This document shows positions 11,073 through 22,384 of a DNA stretch of 64,000 nt, piece by piece. Within the stretch, counting starts at the first letter, position 1. Every line of letters starts with the position of its first letter. Source of the DNA: Monoplex corrugatus (taxonomy: Eukaryota > Mollusca > Gastropoda > Littorinimorpha > Ranellidae); contig CM060306.1 of the NCBI GenBank assembly GCA_030674185.1, forward strand, positions 5,001-69,000, in the 5' to 3' direction. A program made the position numbers and the translations under genes. The notes under the pieces are model-generated. The model had not been told where the DNA came from. It saw nothing but the letters and a program-made list of their open reading frames with translations, and searched no databases.

Positions 11073-11318
11073 AGACAAAAGATAGATATATTTAAAGAAA
11101 AATACAGCTCGAGACAGAGAGAAGAGAGAATCCAGATTGTGGCTGTACTCAGCGTCCTGCCACTCATACAAAGTATGGATGTTGAACAAAACCCAGGGCC
11201 TTGTGATGGAAATTGCCAGACGTACATGACTGAAACCCAAGATATCATCAAAGAAAGTTTTTCACAAATGTTTCAGTGTCTCCCTGTACAGAGCGCCACA
11301 CTCACAAAACAAATGTAA
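11073..11318 (+). pseudogene. 2A-like motif at the start of a LINE ORF1 remnant
   Basis: An open frame between stops at 11070 and 11316 reads IVAVLSVLPLIQSMDVEQNPGP and then CDGNC. The motif DVEQNPGP (11178-11201) fits the 2A consensus D(V/I)ExNPGP, at which ribosomes skip the last Gly-Pro bond. Known: APE-type non-LTR elements of sea urchins, molluscs and trypanosomes carry such motifs near the N-terminus of an ORF. The hydrophobic stretch upstream also fits. The residue before Asp is Met and not the common Gly, so activity is uncertain. The frame closes after 39 codons. Confidence 0.7.
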
Positions 11319-11479
11319 GGCCTCCTATGGAGATTTGGCCAGTCTCTACGGAAAATCAACAACATATCTAGAATGACTAGGGTAATAATGAAGAATGGCG
11401 ATGACACAATCCTTTCAGTGTCTAAGTGTAAATAAAAAGGTTGAATGTCTTGATTTAAAGTAAAAAATAAAAAATTCAT

Positions 11480-12015
11480 CTCTCTTCATCCAGCCCAGAA
11501 AACCCCACAACACTATACATTATCTTGTTCAGTATACTTTACGTTTTTACGATTGCCAGTGCTAATAATGTCACTCCGACTCTTATCTGTGTTAAGTCCG
11601 ACTTCGGACATCAACATCGAAATATCGCCTGCATGAGCCAAATTATCGTCCTTTTCACTCTTATTGAGTGAATCAACAGACTGCAAATCAGAATCAGCTT
11701 CACAAGTAATGATTTCTGCAACTTCTTTTGCTGTACAAGTTTTTTTTCGGGCCCAATCGACGTTCGGTGTTGAAGCAAGTTCGTCCGCCACTGTTGCTGT
11801 CGCTGAATAGTAATCAGCTTTTGGGGGTCACCTTTTCGATCACACAGGCAAAAAAGACCATAAAACGTCACACATACATAATTAGCATCTATTTATAGAG
11901 GGGATCCTGACGTTTTTGTTGACATCTCGCATGTCAATGAAAGTGTTTGGGTCTTCTGGATAAAAACAGGAAAAGCCGCCAACCGAATATTCGGTTGGTG
12001 GCACTGGAGGTGTAT
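11480..12015 (-). mobile_element. piggyBac-like fragment (N-terminal and sub-terminal region)
   Basis: Minus-strand 11791-11513 reads as an acidic N-terminal region with EADSDLQSVDSLN, closely matching NDSDIKSVDSLDDF in the piggyBac-like gene at 35675-35995. Just outside, at 11978-12007, lies an inverted motif CCGAATATTCGGTTGGTGGC followed by ACTG. This corresponds to the sub-terminal CCGAATATTC...GGCACTG of the element ending at 36185, but the expected TTAA terminus is not there. No catalytic domain is present. Confidence 0.6.
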
Positions 12016-12650
12016 GTTTCTTCCAACCGAATTAACATACTGCAACAAAATGGGAAAAAGCACAAATGAACAACTGGATCGATTGGAAACAAACTTCAAC
12101 AGACTTGTGGCATCATTGAAAAAATGAACCGTACATTTTTCAGCATGTACGAATATGCAAGAGGTGACAATTCCAGCGATGGTTGGTCGCAACATTAAAT
12201 TACTTCTCGTCTGGTAAAACATGGAAAAATAGCAACATAGAATGAACGTACTGTCTAGGACACACACAAAATAACGTACAGGCTATTGACAGCAACTTTT
12301 TATCTCATGAAGGACAAGCTGCAGATTCTTTAAGACAGAAACTTTGAGAGGGTCTCTGCAGCTATGACATAGGAGTCACTGCCAACCTTACCCCATGACA
12401 AAGAGAAGAAATTAACTACTACAAGAATCAAGGAAAAGTAGCTTACTTCTTAAATGGAATGTCACAGTCACACACAATCACAACACGAAGCTCACAGAGA
12501 CAGCAGAACAGATGGAGACCAATGGACCTATGACCAAACCAAAAGCCACTATGGCAGATACAGTCAAAAAAGACCCAGACATTTCAACACTAGTGGACAA
12601 ACTGGGAGCAACACTGAGATTGTTCCTTTCCTGTGGATAGCCAGGTAAGA
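12015..12650 (+). pseudogene. Family C LINE ORF1 remnant (coiled coil and C-terminal domain)
   Basis: Fragments in shifting frames: NEQLDRLETNFNRLVASLKK (heptad-like, near 12060-12125) and then INYYKNQGKVAYFLNGM near 12400-12460. The second aligns by eye with ARQEGKVAFFCGGKLIVQP of the intact ORF1 at 58536-59774, a conserved piece of the L1-type ORF1 C-terminal domain. Known role of ORF1p: RNA binding and chaperone in the retrotransposition particle. 12650-13105 holds no readable domain; it is presumably ORF1/ORF2 junction debris. Confidence 0.5.
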
Positions 12651-13108
12651 ACAAAATTTTGTAATTTATTCACAGAAAACAATCAGCAGAGACAAAATGA
12701 TCAACCATGGTGAAGACATGAAGACAATAACAGTTAACACGGACTATAGACAATATTTGTATCGGGAGACAGAAGCACATCAGTTAATACTACACTGACT
12801 TAGCTGCAACTGACTATGACCACAAATGCAGACAAATCTGGTGTTACCCAAGAAGAACATTAACATTGATCAAAGACACCAATTACGACAGAACACCCGA
12901 CATTGCTGGTCCCTATGATGATGTCCTCAAATAAACCAGCATACTTATGAAATAACAATCTCCCCACCTCTCTTCCTCCTAGTTGTGTACACTAACACGG
13001 AAAGAAACAAGAGTACAATATACCAAGACATCTTATGAGAACACAACTTCTCTTGTGACAACCACGAATGATGTACAATAAGAAACCCAGCAAGGAGAAC
13101 TACAGATC

Positions 13109-14192
13109 ATCATCATCATCATCATGTGCCCTGCTGCATGGCATTACAATCACGGCCCTCCATATGCATCTATCCCTTGTTACTGCAAGCACATCTTCCA
13201 CCCTCTCTGTCCTCAGCCACTCTAAGTCTGTCCAATATTTTCTCCCTGGGTCTACCTGGTGCTCTCTTTCCTTCCAGCTTTCTTGTTGTGACCAGATGCT
13301 TTAGGTCCCTTTCCACATAAAATGGCCTTTAAATGTTGCCTTTCTTTTCCTAATCTTCATTATCAATGATCTTCTTGTGTCTGCCTCCATCACACAGTCT
13401 TGTTTGTTTTCTTTGCTGTCAATGGAACTCTCAACATTCCTCTTAGAAACAACATTTCAGCTGCCTCAAACTTCTGACTTTGTGTGTTGACTGTCCATGC
13501 CTCACAACCGTAATAACATTATTGGTTCGAAACATTCAAAAACTCTCCTCCTGATATTAGTTGATAGGCATTTGTGGGTAAGAATGCTTTTCATCTTCTT
13601 GAATGCCATTTTGACTTGGCCAATTCTGCTGGCTATTTCTGATGTGCATCTGCCATCTGGTGACCCTTCCCAGATGTTTCAATTTATCAACCTGTCTCAA
13701 AGATGTGCCATATGCCGTGTATCATTTTTTCCTCCAAACTTTAATCCAGGGTTTCTTTTCGGTTTCTCATGATGGTTTTGCTGTAAAGTGTAAACAAATC
13801 TGGTGACAGAACACAACCTTGCCTGACTACTCTTTTGATATTTTGGAAACAGCTTGTTATCGTTTTGTATTCTCATTGCTGCTGTTTTTTCCAGTACATA
13901 TTTCTGATTATTCATAGATCTTTTCCATCAACATCGAGTCTTTGTAGTTGGTTGATCAAGTCTTCACGTCTTTTTCAGATTGAAAGCCTTGGTATAAACA
14001 ACAAAGCATTCAATTCGATTGACCCCTCTATGACAGTTCTTAGGATGTAGATGACATTTATAGTCCCTTTCCCTTCCACAAATCCACACTGTTCATCTGT
14101 TATTTCTCTAATGATTCCATTCCTTGTCCTCATCATGATCATTCTTCATCAGGTTTTTGTTACATTACTCATCAAGCTGATTGCACACACCT
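13109..14192 (-). mobile_element. RTE-like LINE, copy 2, 5' truncated
   Basis: It begins at a (ATC)n tail (13109-13127) followed by GTGCCCTGCTGCATGGC, the same 3' end as copy 1. Through to 14192 it parallels 7478-8760, with an internal loss relative to copy 1 around 13690-13750. RT motifs are recognisable only in broken frames (SDKFVYTLQQNHHEKPKRNP region). The 5' break at about 14192 falls within the RT, at SLMSNVTK. Inserted in family C LINE sequence. Confidence 0.8.
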
Positions 14193-14269
14193 CAGGACAA
14201 AATACAACCATAACAAACAGGCCAAGACCCATCAGTAAATACTCAAAATCATGATTCATAAACCCACAC

Positions 14270-14892
14270 TTTGCCAAACACGATCAAATCAAAATCTCAT
14301 CCTTTAATGTTGAAAGCCTAGTGACAAAACTATCTGAACCTCATTTTGTCAGTTATGTTAAAACCTTTGATATTTTCTGTGCTCTGGAGACAATCACATC
14401 AAGTCAGTCTGACTTCAGCACATTATTTCCTGAATACTGTTGTTCCCACTGTTCCATCATTTAAATATCCAGACATGGTAGAATTCTAGCAGTGTAGCAG
14501 TGCTTGCCAACAGAGCACTGATGCCGTTTGTTAAACATATGGACTGTCCTAACGACAACATTAGATGTCTTAAGATATCCAAAGATATCATTGGGAGTGA
14601 TCTAGACATTTTGTTAATATCTACCTAAATCGCACCTTATCAATGCACGTGTTATAAACATACTGGCAAGAGCTGTAGCTTACATGACTTGGAAGATTAT
14701 TTGGTAAATATTTACCAATGTGGGGAATAATTGGGGGCAACTTAAATGCGCATATTGGAGAATAAGATTTACCAGACGACAGCAACAATATTTTGACTGG
14801 GAAGGGAAAGCGGACAACACTAAAACACCACCTGATTAGATATAAAAAATTTGGTAGAATTTTAATAGATTTTTGTACGGCCATTCAGTGTG
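14270..14892 (+). pseudogene. Family C LINE endonuclease, N-terminal half
   Basis: Reads in two frames: ISSFNVESLVTKLSEPHF and VKTFDIFCALET open an APE-type endonuclease (FNVES and the catalytic-Glu-like ET), then CPNDNIRCLKISK, LLISTYLPP and NAHIGE follow the family order. Several stops are present. Interrupted at 14898 by a TTAA element; the C-terminal half resumes at 16010. Confidence 0.55.
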
Positions 14893-14897
14893 TCCCA

Positions 14898-16009
14898 TTA
14901 ACTCACTCGGTATGACGGAACGCTATAGCGGTCATGATGAAAGGCACGGTTTCGTATGACGGAACAAGATAGCGGTTTCGATAAATAAAATTTTTTCGAC
15001 ACTCCCCTTGTGATCTTGCATGCCTACCATAGCCACACTGGTCACTGCAAACGTGTCAAAGGTCAAGGGGAAAGTTACTTCTTAAGATTCCATAGCCATA
15101 CACTCATCGGGAAACGACTGACTTCGGCACCCCATACGACTGGCTAATCTGCATTCATGTTGAAAATGGCATTGCAAGCGAGTACGAGTTTTCGAACAAA
15201 GTACATCGTGACAGCGGTGTTGTTTTACTGCTGCTGAAGTGATTAAAGTGCTTCAGACTGAAGGATTGGACATCGAGGAGTACTGCTGCTGAAGTGATTA
15301 AAGTGCTTCAGACTGAAGGATTGGATATCGAGGAGTATGATGAAGATAATGGTGAAAGTGTATCAAGTGATGGAAGCTGCCAGCAACAAGGTACTGACAG
15401 TGACCCAGTTTCAGATGACAGTAAAAGGGAGAGGGAAGTGGGCGTTTACGTCACGAGAGGCGAGCGGTCAGCGGGCTAAGCACAGCGAGTCTCATGTCTG
15501 ATGGAGTTTTCATTCACTTTCCCATGCATGACTGGCATGAAGATTTAGTTTTTCTCCCACTTTGCCGCTGTTCTCTGGCTCTTGTGGCTCTCTGGCTCTG
15601 CATGTCCCAGTTCAGTGCCACGCCTCCTTTGATTTCTTGAATCAGTTTGTGACAGAAGACTTTCTAAATTTCATTGTCATAACAGAAGGCATACGAGAAC
15701 TGAGTGGCAAGAAGAATGAACACTTCTCCTGACCTTCTTACCTTTGACTGTGTGTTCATGGAGCTGATCAGAGTGTGTGACTGAATGGTGATCCTGACCA
15801 CAAAATTTGGGGCATTTCAACATGGCACATGAAGAAGAAATATTCAAGGAAGAACTTCAATATTTTGGCATGAACTAACCCAGCATGTAAATATTCAGAT
15901 CTGAAAGTTTCGTTTTGTTCCTTTATGTTTTGTATTTTTTGTGATTTTTTTCCTCACCCTTCAAAATGGGGAAACGCAAGGGGGAAACTCTCCGTCCCGA
16001 ATGAGTTAA
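14898..16009. mobile_element. TTAA-flanked piggyBac-like non-autonomous element
   Basis: Both ends carry TTAA (14898-14901 and 16006-16009) followed inward by similar sequence: CTCACTCGGTATGACGGA on the left, CTCATTCGGGACGGAG from the right. TTAA duplication with short inverted repeats is diagnostic of the piggyBac superfamily. Inside is an acidic coding remnant (15294-15479, IEEYDEDNGESVSSDGS) and a short stretch FDFLNQFVTEDFLNFIV near 15630-15680 that resembles the start of the piggyBac catalytic domain. No catalytic triad is present. Confidence 0.68.
15226..15335 (+). repeat. 55-bp tandem duplication
   Basis: Two adjacent 55-bp copies starting TACTGCTGCTGAAGTGATTA at 15226 and 15281. I see one difference (GGACATCG versus GGATATCG). 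The length is not a multiple of three, so it breaks the acidic coding remnant. Near identity suggests a recent duplication. Confidence 0.92.
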
Positions 16010-16350
16010 ATAGAAACAACGCTGGTGATCCACAGGGACAATTCACTTTCAATTCTGACCAAGGTAGCAGTGTAATAGATGATTGTCTCTCCAGAGTTAC
16101 TTCATGACCAAGTCAAACTATTATTTTGAAGTGGGCAAACGAGTAGAGTCCCATCATATGCCTGTTCACTGTACCATCAACAAAAAACAGTCACAAGATG
16201 ACAAACACAGCACAACTGAAGACATAAAACAGTCATACGATGGGATCCCCAAAAAGCAGTCCAATATGAAAAAGCAATTCGTTCCTCAGAGTCCAAAACT
16301 GAAATCGAATCAGCACCTGGTCTGGTCAAACCACGTGATTGTATGAGATG
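16010..16350 (+). pseudogene. Family C LINE endonuclease, C-terminal half
   Basis: Reading resumes after the TTAA element: FTFNSDQGSSVIDDCLSRV corresponds to FTFVAPHGNSVVDYFAVSEE in the copy at 60466-60867, the region that holds the last catalytic residues of APE endonucleases. The rest of the stretch, up to the RT at 16800, has no recognisable motif and many stops. Confidence 0.55.
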
Positions 16351-16799
16351 AAAAATATGCCTGAAAAGAGGCCAAGAAAGAGAAACAAGTAAATGGTATG
16401 ACAGAGAATGCGCTGAAAATAAGTGCGGGTCACACCATGCCTTGAATTGTTTTCACAATACCAACAAATTATAAGATAAGTCAGCCTATAGACAGAAGCG
16501 AGCACACAACAAAGCTACAAATAAGCAAAAGATAAGAACTGTGGTACATCATAAACTTTTAGATAACAAAAGAAATGGGTCAATGTTTTGGGACACGATA
16601 CACAATGCAAGAAAACAAAAACAAAACCAGCCAGAAATAGATGTTTCCATATGGCAAAAACAGTTTAAAATATTCTCAGAAAAAGTCAATACAGAGTAAT
16701 TGGCTAACAAAATACCACAGACAATGCTCAAACACAGTGTAACACACTGATGCAGGAAATGTATATCGCCGAGTTAAATGACTCAGTGAACAAGAGGCA

Positions 16800-18560
16800 A
16801 AACAGTGATCAGTAACATTTAGTGTGGTAAAAGTTCCTCCATTTGATGAAATTTGTGGAGAAATTATTAAATATCCCAAAAATTTGGTTGTACCCTCTGT
16901 TACAAAGCTTTTCAACCGACTGTACAAGTCCAATCTTTTCCCAGAAGACTGGTGTAAATCTGTATTTATACCTCTGTATAAAAAAGGAGATGAACAAAAT
17001 CCAGATAATTAGCAAGGCATTTCCTTAAGCATCATAAGCAAAGTCTTCACCTTTATTCTAAACAAAAGACTGCATACATGGGCAGAAGATTAGTGAACAG
17101 AGGGTTTCGGAAGGGTTTCTCAACTATTTATCATATTTTCACTTTAATTTCTATGGTAAGAAATGCCTTTGATGGTAGACATCACGGAAAGATTTATGTT
17201 GCTTCTACTGATTATACACGCTTATGATACTGTTGATCATGACCAATTATGGAACATTCTGCAAAAGCTTAAAACAACTAAAATGATAAAATCTATGTAC
17301 AAAATCAGTTAAATCGTGCACCATGGGGAGCTAAAATCTCAGCTTTCTTCCATGTCCAACTGGAGTAAAGCAAGGATGTCTATTCAGTCCCCCGATTCTG
17401 TCATGTCTAATATCTGAGATAGCTAATTTCATTTACAAAAAAAACAACACGGAAAGCATGGTAATCTTGATGAAAGTTTCTTACTATTATTTGCTGATGG
17501 CATTGCACTCGCATCATCTACACTGTCAGGGTTACAAAATCAAATAGACAATCTTCATAAAGCATCAAAATCACTCAGCCTCATGGTTATTTTAGATAAA
17601 ACTGAAGTTATGTTTGAAAAAGGAGGGCATACAGCATCTACAGAAAAATGGTTCTATGAAAATAATGAAACTGAAATAGTAAACCTCTAAAAAGTATTTG
17701 GGATTCACACTCTCAACAAAACTTCCTTTAACACTGCTCGTCAAAAATTTTCCAGCAAAGCAAAAAGTAAAATCTTAGATTTGATGAAAACCATGTTGTC
17801 CCTTGGCTCCTTGGACACTACCATTTTCTTTCAATTGTTTGATGCACAAGTTCAACAAATGTTATATGCAGCAGAAATCTGGGGCACATCAAAGCTTGCT
17901 GTTACAGAGACAGCCCACTTATTTGGATGGAAACGTCTTTCGACTGTAAGCAATAGAACACCAAACTATATGACATATGGAGAAACCGGGAGGTCTCCTT
18001 TCTACATTTAAAGTACTATTCCAGCACTGTGGTAATGGTTAAAACTTATTAAACTGCCTACATCAAGATAACCCAAACAGGCTTACACCATGTTTTACAT
18101 AGTCTAGATGGGAACCAAAGGTGTAAAAATAAGATCTGGGTTAGAAATAGTTTAAAGAATGTCTAGAAGAGTATGGATTTCAAGAAGTATGGATAAATGA
18201 CATGACTAACCAGTCAAATTTCTTGGTTTCTTTTTAGCAAAAAATGATAGGATAAAGACGAATGAAACAGTAAAATACTCAATACCAATAGATACTCTTC
18301 CTATCGCCAATTTAAATCACTCCACGAATCAGAATAATACATTAATGACATAATTATCCAGACATTACATAATTGCCTAATCAGATTCAGATTAGGTGTA
18401 GAAAACTATGCTAAAAAAATGCCCCTTTTGTCCCAATATTTTAGAAGATGAATCCCATTTTCTGTTTGATTGTCCAGTCTATGAAGACATCAGAAGTATT
18501 TACAAGGACTCACTGGAAACAGCACCGATTGCTCATGGACTATGGTCCTAAAGCGTAACA
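16800..18560 (+). pseudogene. Family C LINE reverse transcriptase remnant
   Basis: 16824-17012 reads VVPSVTKLFNRLYKSNLFPEDWCKSVFIPLYKKGD; 17040-17095 continues SKVFTFILNKRLHTWAED. Motif C near 17484-17501 reads LLFADG, so the second catalytic Asp of FADD is Gly. 17781-18011 has TTIFFQLFDAQVQQMLYAAEIWG, matching SVFWKLFDTQVEPVLTYGAEIWG in the copy at 62330-62400. Near 18410-18500 is a Cys/His knuckle (CPFCPNILEDESHFLFDCP) in a broken frame. Multiple stops; dead. Confidence 0.8.
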
Positions 18561-18974
18561 ATTCAGAACATTCCAGAAAATTGGTGATGTTTATATTTCA
18601 TGCTTTAAAGCTTTGAAAAAAAGGTAACAGTCTGAAAATGTTTGTACATTCCTATTACAAAACAAACGATGAATGAAAAGTATGCATGGTGTAATAATAA
18701 TAATAATTACAATATTTATATAGCGCAAAATCTTGATAAAATCAAATCTAAGCGCTGAAGCAGACACACACGCACGTACGCACGCATGCACGCACGCACA
18801 CACACGCACGCACGCGCACACACACACACACACACGCATGGCTATAAATGGGGAGAAAGAATAAAAGCAATAAAAGCAAGAATAAAAGCAATAGAAAATT
18901 ATCGAGAGCATAGCGTATACAATTATATATTATAACCATGTGATTTTCCCCTCCGAGCGGAGACAGGCTGCAGA

Positions 18975-18997
18975 GGGGGGGGGGGGGGGGGGGGGGG
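18975..18997 (+). other. 23-base G run in LINE 3' UTR
   Basis: Uninterrupted G tract just outside the LINE coding end (poly-C in LINE sense). Copy 1 has only ordinary CCCCTCT at the matching place (about 1850), so this is an expansion specific to copy 2. It could form G-quadruplex DNA; the length may also be affected by assembly error. Confidence 0.85.
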
Positions 18998-19015
18998 TTG
19001 AGTGAGGTTAGGATT

Positions 19016-20640
19016 TTATGCGGAGGAGAAAAGGTGAGTTTTGAGAGCAGACTTGAAGGAGACAAAAGTAGGTTGCTGACGGACTGAGAGAGGAAGTTTG
19101 TTCCTGGAGAGTGGACCAGAAACAGAGAAGGCTCGTGGACCATAGGTATTGAGCTTAGTGCGTGGAAAGCGAAAAGTCAGAGGATCGGAGGCAGAGCGGA
19201 GGGTACGTGAGGGAACATAGATCTCAAGTAGGCTTGACAGGTAATCGGGGGCTGCATTATTGAGGCTTTTGTAGCACATGGTGTCTAGTTTGTACTGTAT
19301 GCGCTTTGATACAGGGAGCCAGTGAAGTTGTGCCAGGAGAGGAGATATGTGGTCAGCTTTTTTCTTTCTGAGTACAAGGCGTACAGCATTGTTTTGAATG
19401 CGCTGTAGGATGTGAATGGTGGAGGCAGGAAGACCAGACAGGAGTGAATTGCAATAGTCAATGCGAGACATTATGAAGGAGAGAACGAGTTTTGCAGTTG
19501 TTTCGACAGAGAGACACTTCCTGATCAGCCTTATACGATGGAGATGATAGTAGCAAGATCTGGCAGTTTGAGAAACAAAGTTGTTCATGGAGAGGGTAGA
19601 GTCAATGCAGACACCAAGGTTTTTAGCTGAATCAGAAATTGGGACTGATGTGTTACATAATGGGAGAGAAAGAGGAGGCAGCTGAGAAAGTTTCTGACGG
19701 GTGCCAATGAGGATAGCTTCTGTCTTGTCATCATTTAGCTGAAGTTTGTTGAACGTCATCCAGTTCTTAATGTCCGAGTAACACTCAGTGGTGCGAGTCA
19801 ACAGGCGCTGTATATTATCAGGTGAGTCACTGTCTTGAAGTTGGGTGTCATCAGCATAGAAGTGGTGTTTTATAGAGTGGGAGTTGATGATGGCGGACAG
19901 GGGGGAGGTGTAAAGAGTGAAAAGAACAGGGCCAAGGACAGATCCTTGTGGAACACCACAGGTCAGGTATGCAGGTTGAGAGTAAGTGCCATTGATGAGA
20001 ACAGTTTGTTTTCTGTTTGATAAATACGAAGTGAAAAAGGAGAGAGCAATGTCAGAGATGCCAAAAGTAGATGAAGTCTAGAAAAGAGAATACCATGGTC
20101 AATGGTATCGAAGGCTGCAGACAGATCAAGGAGTGTGAGGAGAGAGACTTTGCCAGTATCAGTTGCAAGAAGGAGATTGTTGAGAATGTGTAGTAGGGCA
20201 GTTTCAGTGCTATGGCACTGGTGGTAGGCTGACTGGAAAGGATTGAGGAGATTGTTGGCAGACAGGTGAGAGTTCAGCTGGTTGAGGACGACTTTTTCAA
20301 GGAGTTTTGACAAGAAAGAGAGATTAGAGATAGGCCAGTAATTTTTCAGTTCATTTGGGTCTAGATTGTGTTTCTTGAGGAGAGGGTGAACAATAGCAGA
20401 CTTGAAAGAATCTGGGACAGTTCCAGTTTGAAGAGAAGTGTTGATGATGTCAGTGATGAATGGGAGGAGAGTAGGGAGACAGTCGGAGTAGAGAGAACCT
20501 GGAAGAGGATCCAGTTCGCAGGTTTTGAACGACATGGATCTGATTGTGTTGAAAATTTCTTCTTGTGAGACTGGGGTAAAAGTAGTAAGAGGTGTGCCAA
20601 AGAAGGAAGGGTCAGGTGGGCATGGTTGACAGGGTGTCCT
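19016..20640 (-). pseudogene. Family A LINE reverse transcriptase, copy 2
   Basis: Two long frames, 20640-19963 and 19801-19016, cover the RT from PPDPSFFGTPLTT through [33 protein letters not shown], and then [25 protein letters not shown] to the C-terminus ending LKTHLFSSA. The middle (about 19963-19801, motif B and the DD box region) is in a third frame after small indels. It retains a segment (QLPPLSLPLCNTSVPISDSA) and eight residues (TFRFPRTK) that copy 1 lost, so it is the better guide to the family protein here. Confidence 0.87.
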
Positions 20641-20723
20641 TATGTTAACAATGTAATCCCCTTCCCACAATCCCTGGTTTTTGTATAGGTCGGTGGCTTT
20701 CACAATAAACCATGTGTCAGTGT

Positions 20724-20760
<37 letters not shown>

Positions 20761-20847
20761 ACACTGTACCCTATTACTTGTCTATGAGCCGGTGGTCATC
20801 GCATTATATCGTGAGCTCAGTCTTTTTTCCCCATTTTTGTTGTTTTT

Positions 20848-20924
<77 letters not shown>

Positions 20925-21423
20925 CGTTTCTTGATTTAACGTCTTTTCACTATAAGTGTGTGTGTGTTGTGTGTGTGTGTGTGCGCACGCATGCGCATGT
21001 GTGCACGTGCATGCGAAGTGCGTGCTTGTTTGCCAAACAACAAAGACCATCTCAGAACAGAACAAGTACCATAAAAAGAAAAAATAAACGAAAACAGAAA
21101 CAACAAAACAAAAACAGCAACATACCACCACCACCAACAACAACAACGTCAAATGACCACAACAAAAACTGGTATGGAGGAAACAGCAGCAAAGCGGCAG
21201 CAAAACAACCAGTAACACTCCCACCAAAAAGCAAACCAACACAAGCACTCCACAACTACCAAACTACTTCCACCACCACACACAAACACCATCAACACCA
21301 ACAACAATACCAACAATAACAATGACAACATCAGCTAATCGTAAATAACACCAGCAGCGACCTACTGAGGAGGTTGATGTGAAGAAGGTTTCTCTCCATA
21401 ATCAAAGTGACATCATGAGCTGT
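20641..21423. repeat. Microsatellite-rich intergenic DNA: (TC)n, (TG)n, CAA/CCA-rich
   Basis: 20727-20758 (TC)n, 20849-20921 (TG)n, then a conserved word TTGATTTAACGTCTTTTCAC (20931-20950) also seen at 50293, then A/C-rich DNA to 21340 with CAACAA and CCACCA words. No coding sequence supported. Confidence 0.85.
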
Positions 21424-21837
21424 ATCATGATTTCCCAGACCGAGTTGAAGGAGGCACACAGTTTGATGACTGAAACATATATAACAGGCAATCTGGATGG
21501 TTTATTTTTATGGTATGATATGAGGGGGGAAGAGACAAAGAGAGAGAGAGAGAGAGAAATCATGATTTCCCAGACCGAGTTGAAGGAGGCACACAGTTTG
21601 ATGACTGAAACATATATAACAGGCAATCTGGATGGTTTATTTTTATGGTATGATATGAGGGGGGAAGAGACAAAGAGAGAGAGAGAGAGAGAAATCATGA
21701 TTTCCCAGACCGAGTCGAGGGAGGCACACAGTTTGATGACTGGAAAATACAGAACAGGCAATCTGGATGATTTATTTGTATGGTATGATATGAGAAGGGG
21801 GGGGGGAGAGAGAGGAGAGACAAAAAGAGAGACAGAC

Positions 21838-21902
<65 letters not shown>

Positions 21903-22050
21903 CATGATTTCACAGACCGAGTTGGTGGAGGGACTCGTTACAATCAAAGAAACATACATAACAAGCAATTTTGATGGTTCATTTGTATGATGAGAGAGAG
22001 AGAGAGAGGACAAGATCATGATTTCCTGGACAAAGCTTTTGAGTGGGTGG
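21424..22050 (+). repeat. 135-bp satellite, five copies, ending in variable (GA)n
   Basis: Units begin ATCATGATTTCC at 21424, 21559, 21694, 21901 and 22015. The first two are nearly identical; spacing is 135, 135, 207 and 114 because the (GA)n at the unit end ranges from about 8 to about 30 repeats. The open frame through the array (repeating MISQTELKEAHSLMTE) is a consequence of 135 being divisible by three. Confidence 0.92.
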
Positions 22051-22384
22051 GTGGGTGGGGGGGGGACCAAAACATATAGGACACAGGTGGTAGATGATAG
22101 AGAGTGAGACAAAGGTGGAGGAAACTCAGAAATCAGGACTCAGAATTTCTAATGCATATCTGCCTTAGGTCACAATACAATAGTCAATGGGGAAGTGAGG
22201 TAAGTTGGGCTTTTTGTGATTTATACAAACTTTACAATTCATTTAATTACATCATCGAAAATAGTAACTTTCATCACTTCCCTCAGTTTATATTTCATCA
22301 ATGTAACAGTCAGCAGATCCTTCGTTTGCTGACCCTAATATTTAAAGAAGAAAAATAATAACTAGTGCTTGAACATCCACAAGC

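Larger units (their letters stand above)
11073..18690 (+). mobile_element. Two-ORF LINE (family C), copy 1, heavily nested
   Basis: Dispersed plus-strand fragments in the expected order: 2A-like leader (11073-11318), ORF1 C-terminal region (12015-12650), endonuclease (14270-14890 and 16010-16340), RT (16800-18015) and a Cys/His C-terminal knuckle (near 18410-18500). The order and wording match the fuller copy at 58536-64000. It is interrupted by a piggyBac fragment (about 11480-12015), an RTE LINE (13109-14192) and a TTAA element (14898-16009), and ends against a family A LINE at 18692. Confidence 0.75.
18692..20640 (-). mobile_element. CR1/L2-like LINE, family A, copy 2, 5' truncated
   Basis: The minus-strand 3' end starts with (TAA)n at 18692 and the conserved terminal block. 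Homology to copy 1 ends sharply at 20640, corresponding to position 289 of copy 1, a typical 5' truncation. No clear target duplication was found around 18680 and 20641. The 3' UTR again holds a CA/CG microsatellite (18762-18836). Confidence 0.9.

Noticed and set aside
19835..20568. Plus-strand frames opposite the family A LINE
   Set aside because: Antisense shadows of the reverse transcriptase. The same applies at 355-537 and 901-1089 opposite copy 1.
21379..21990. 203-codon plus-strand frame with a repeated 45-residue unit
   Set aside because: The unit is the 135-bp satellite, which is divisible by three; the frame shares no features with known repeat proteins and contains (RE)n from (GA)n.
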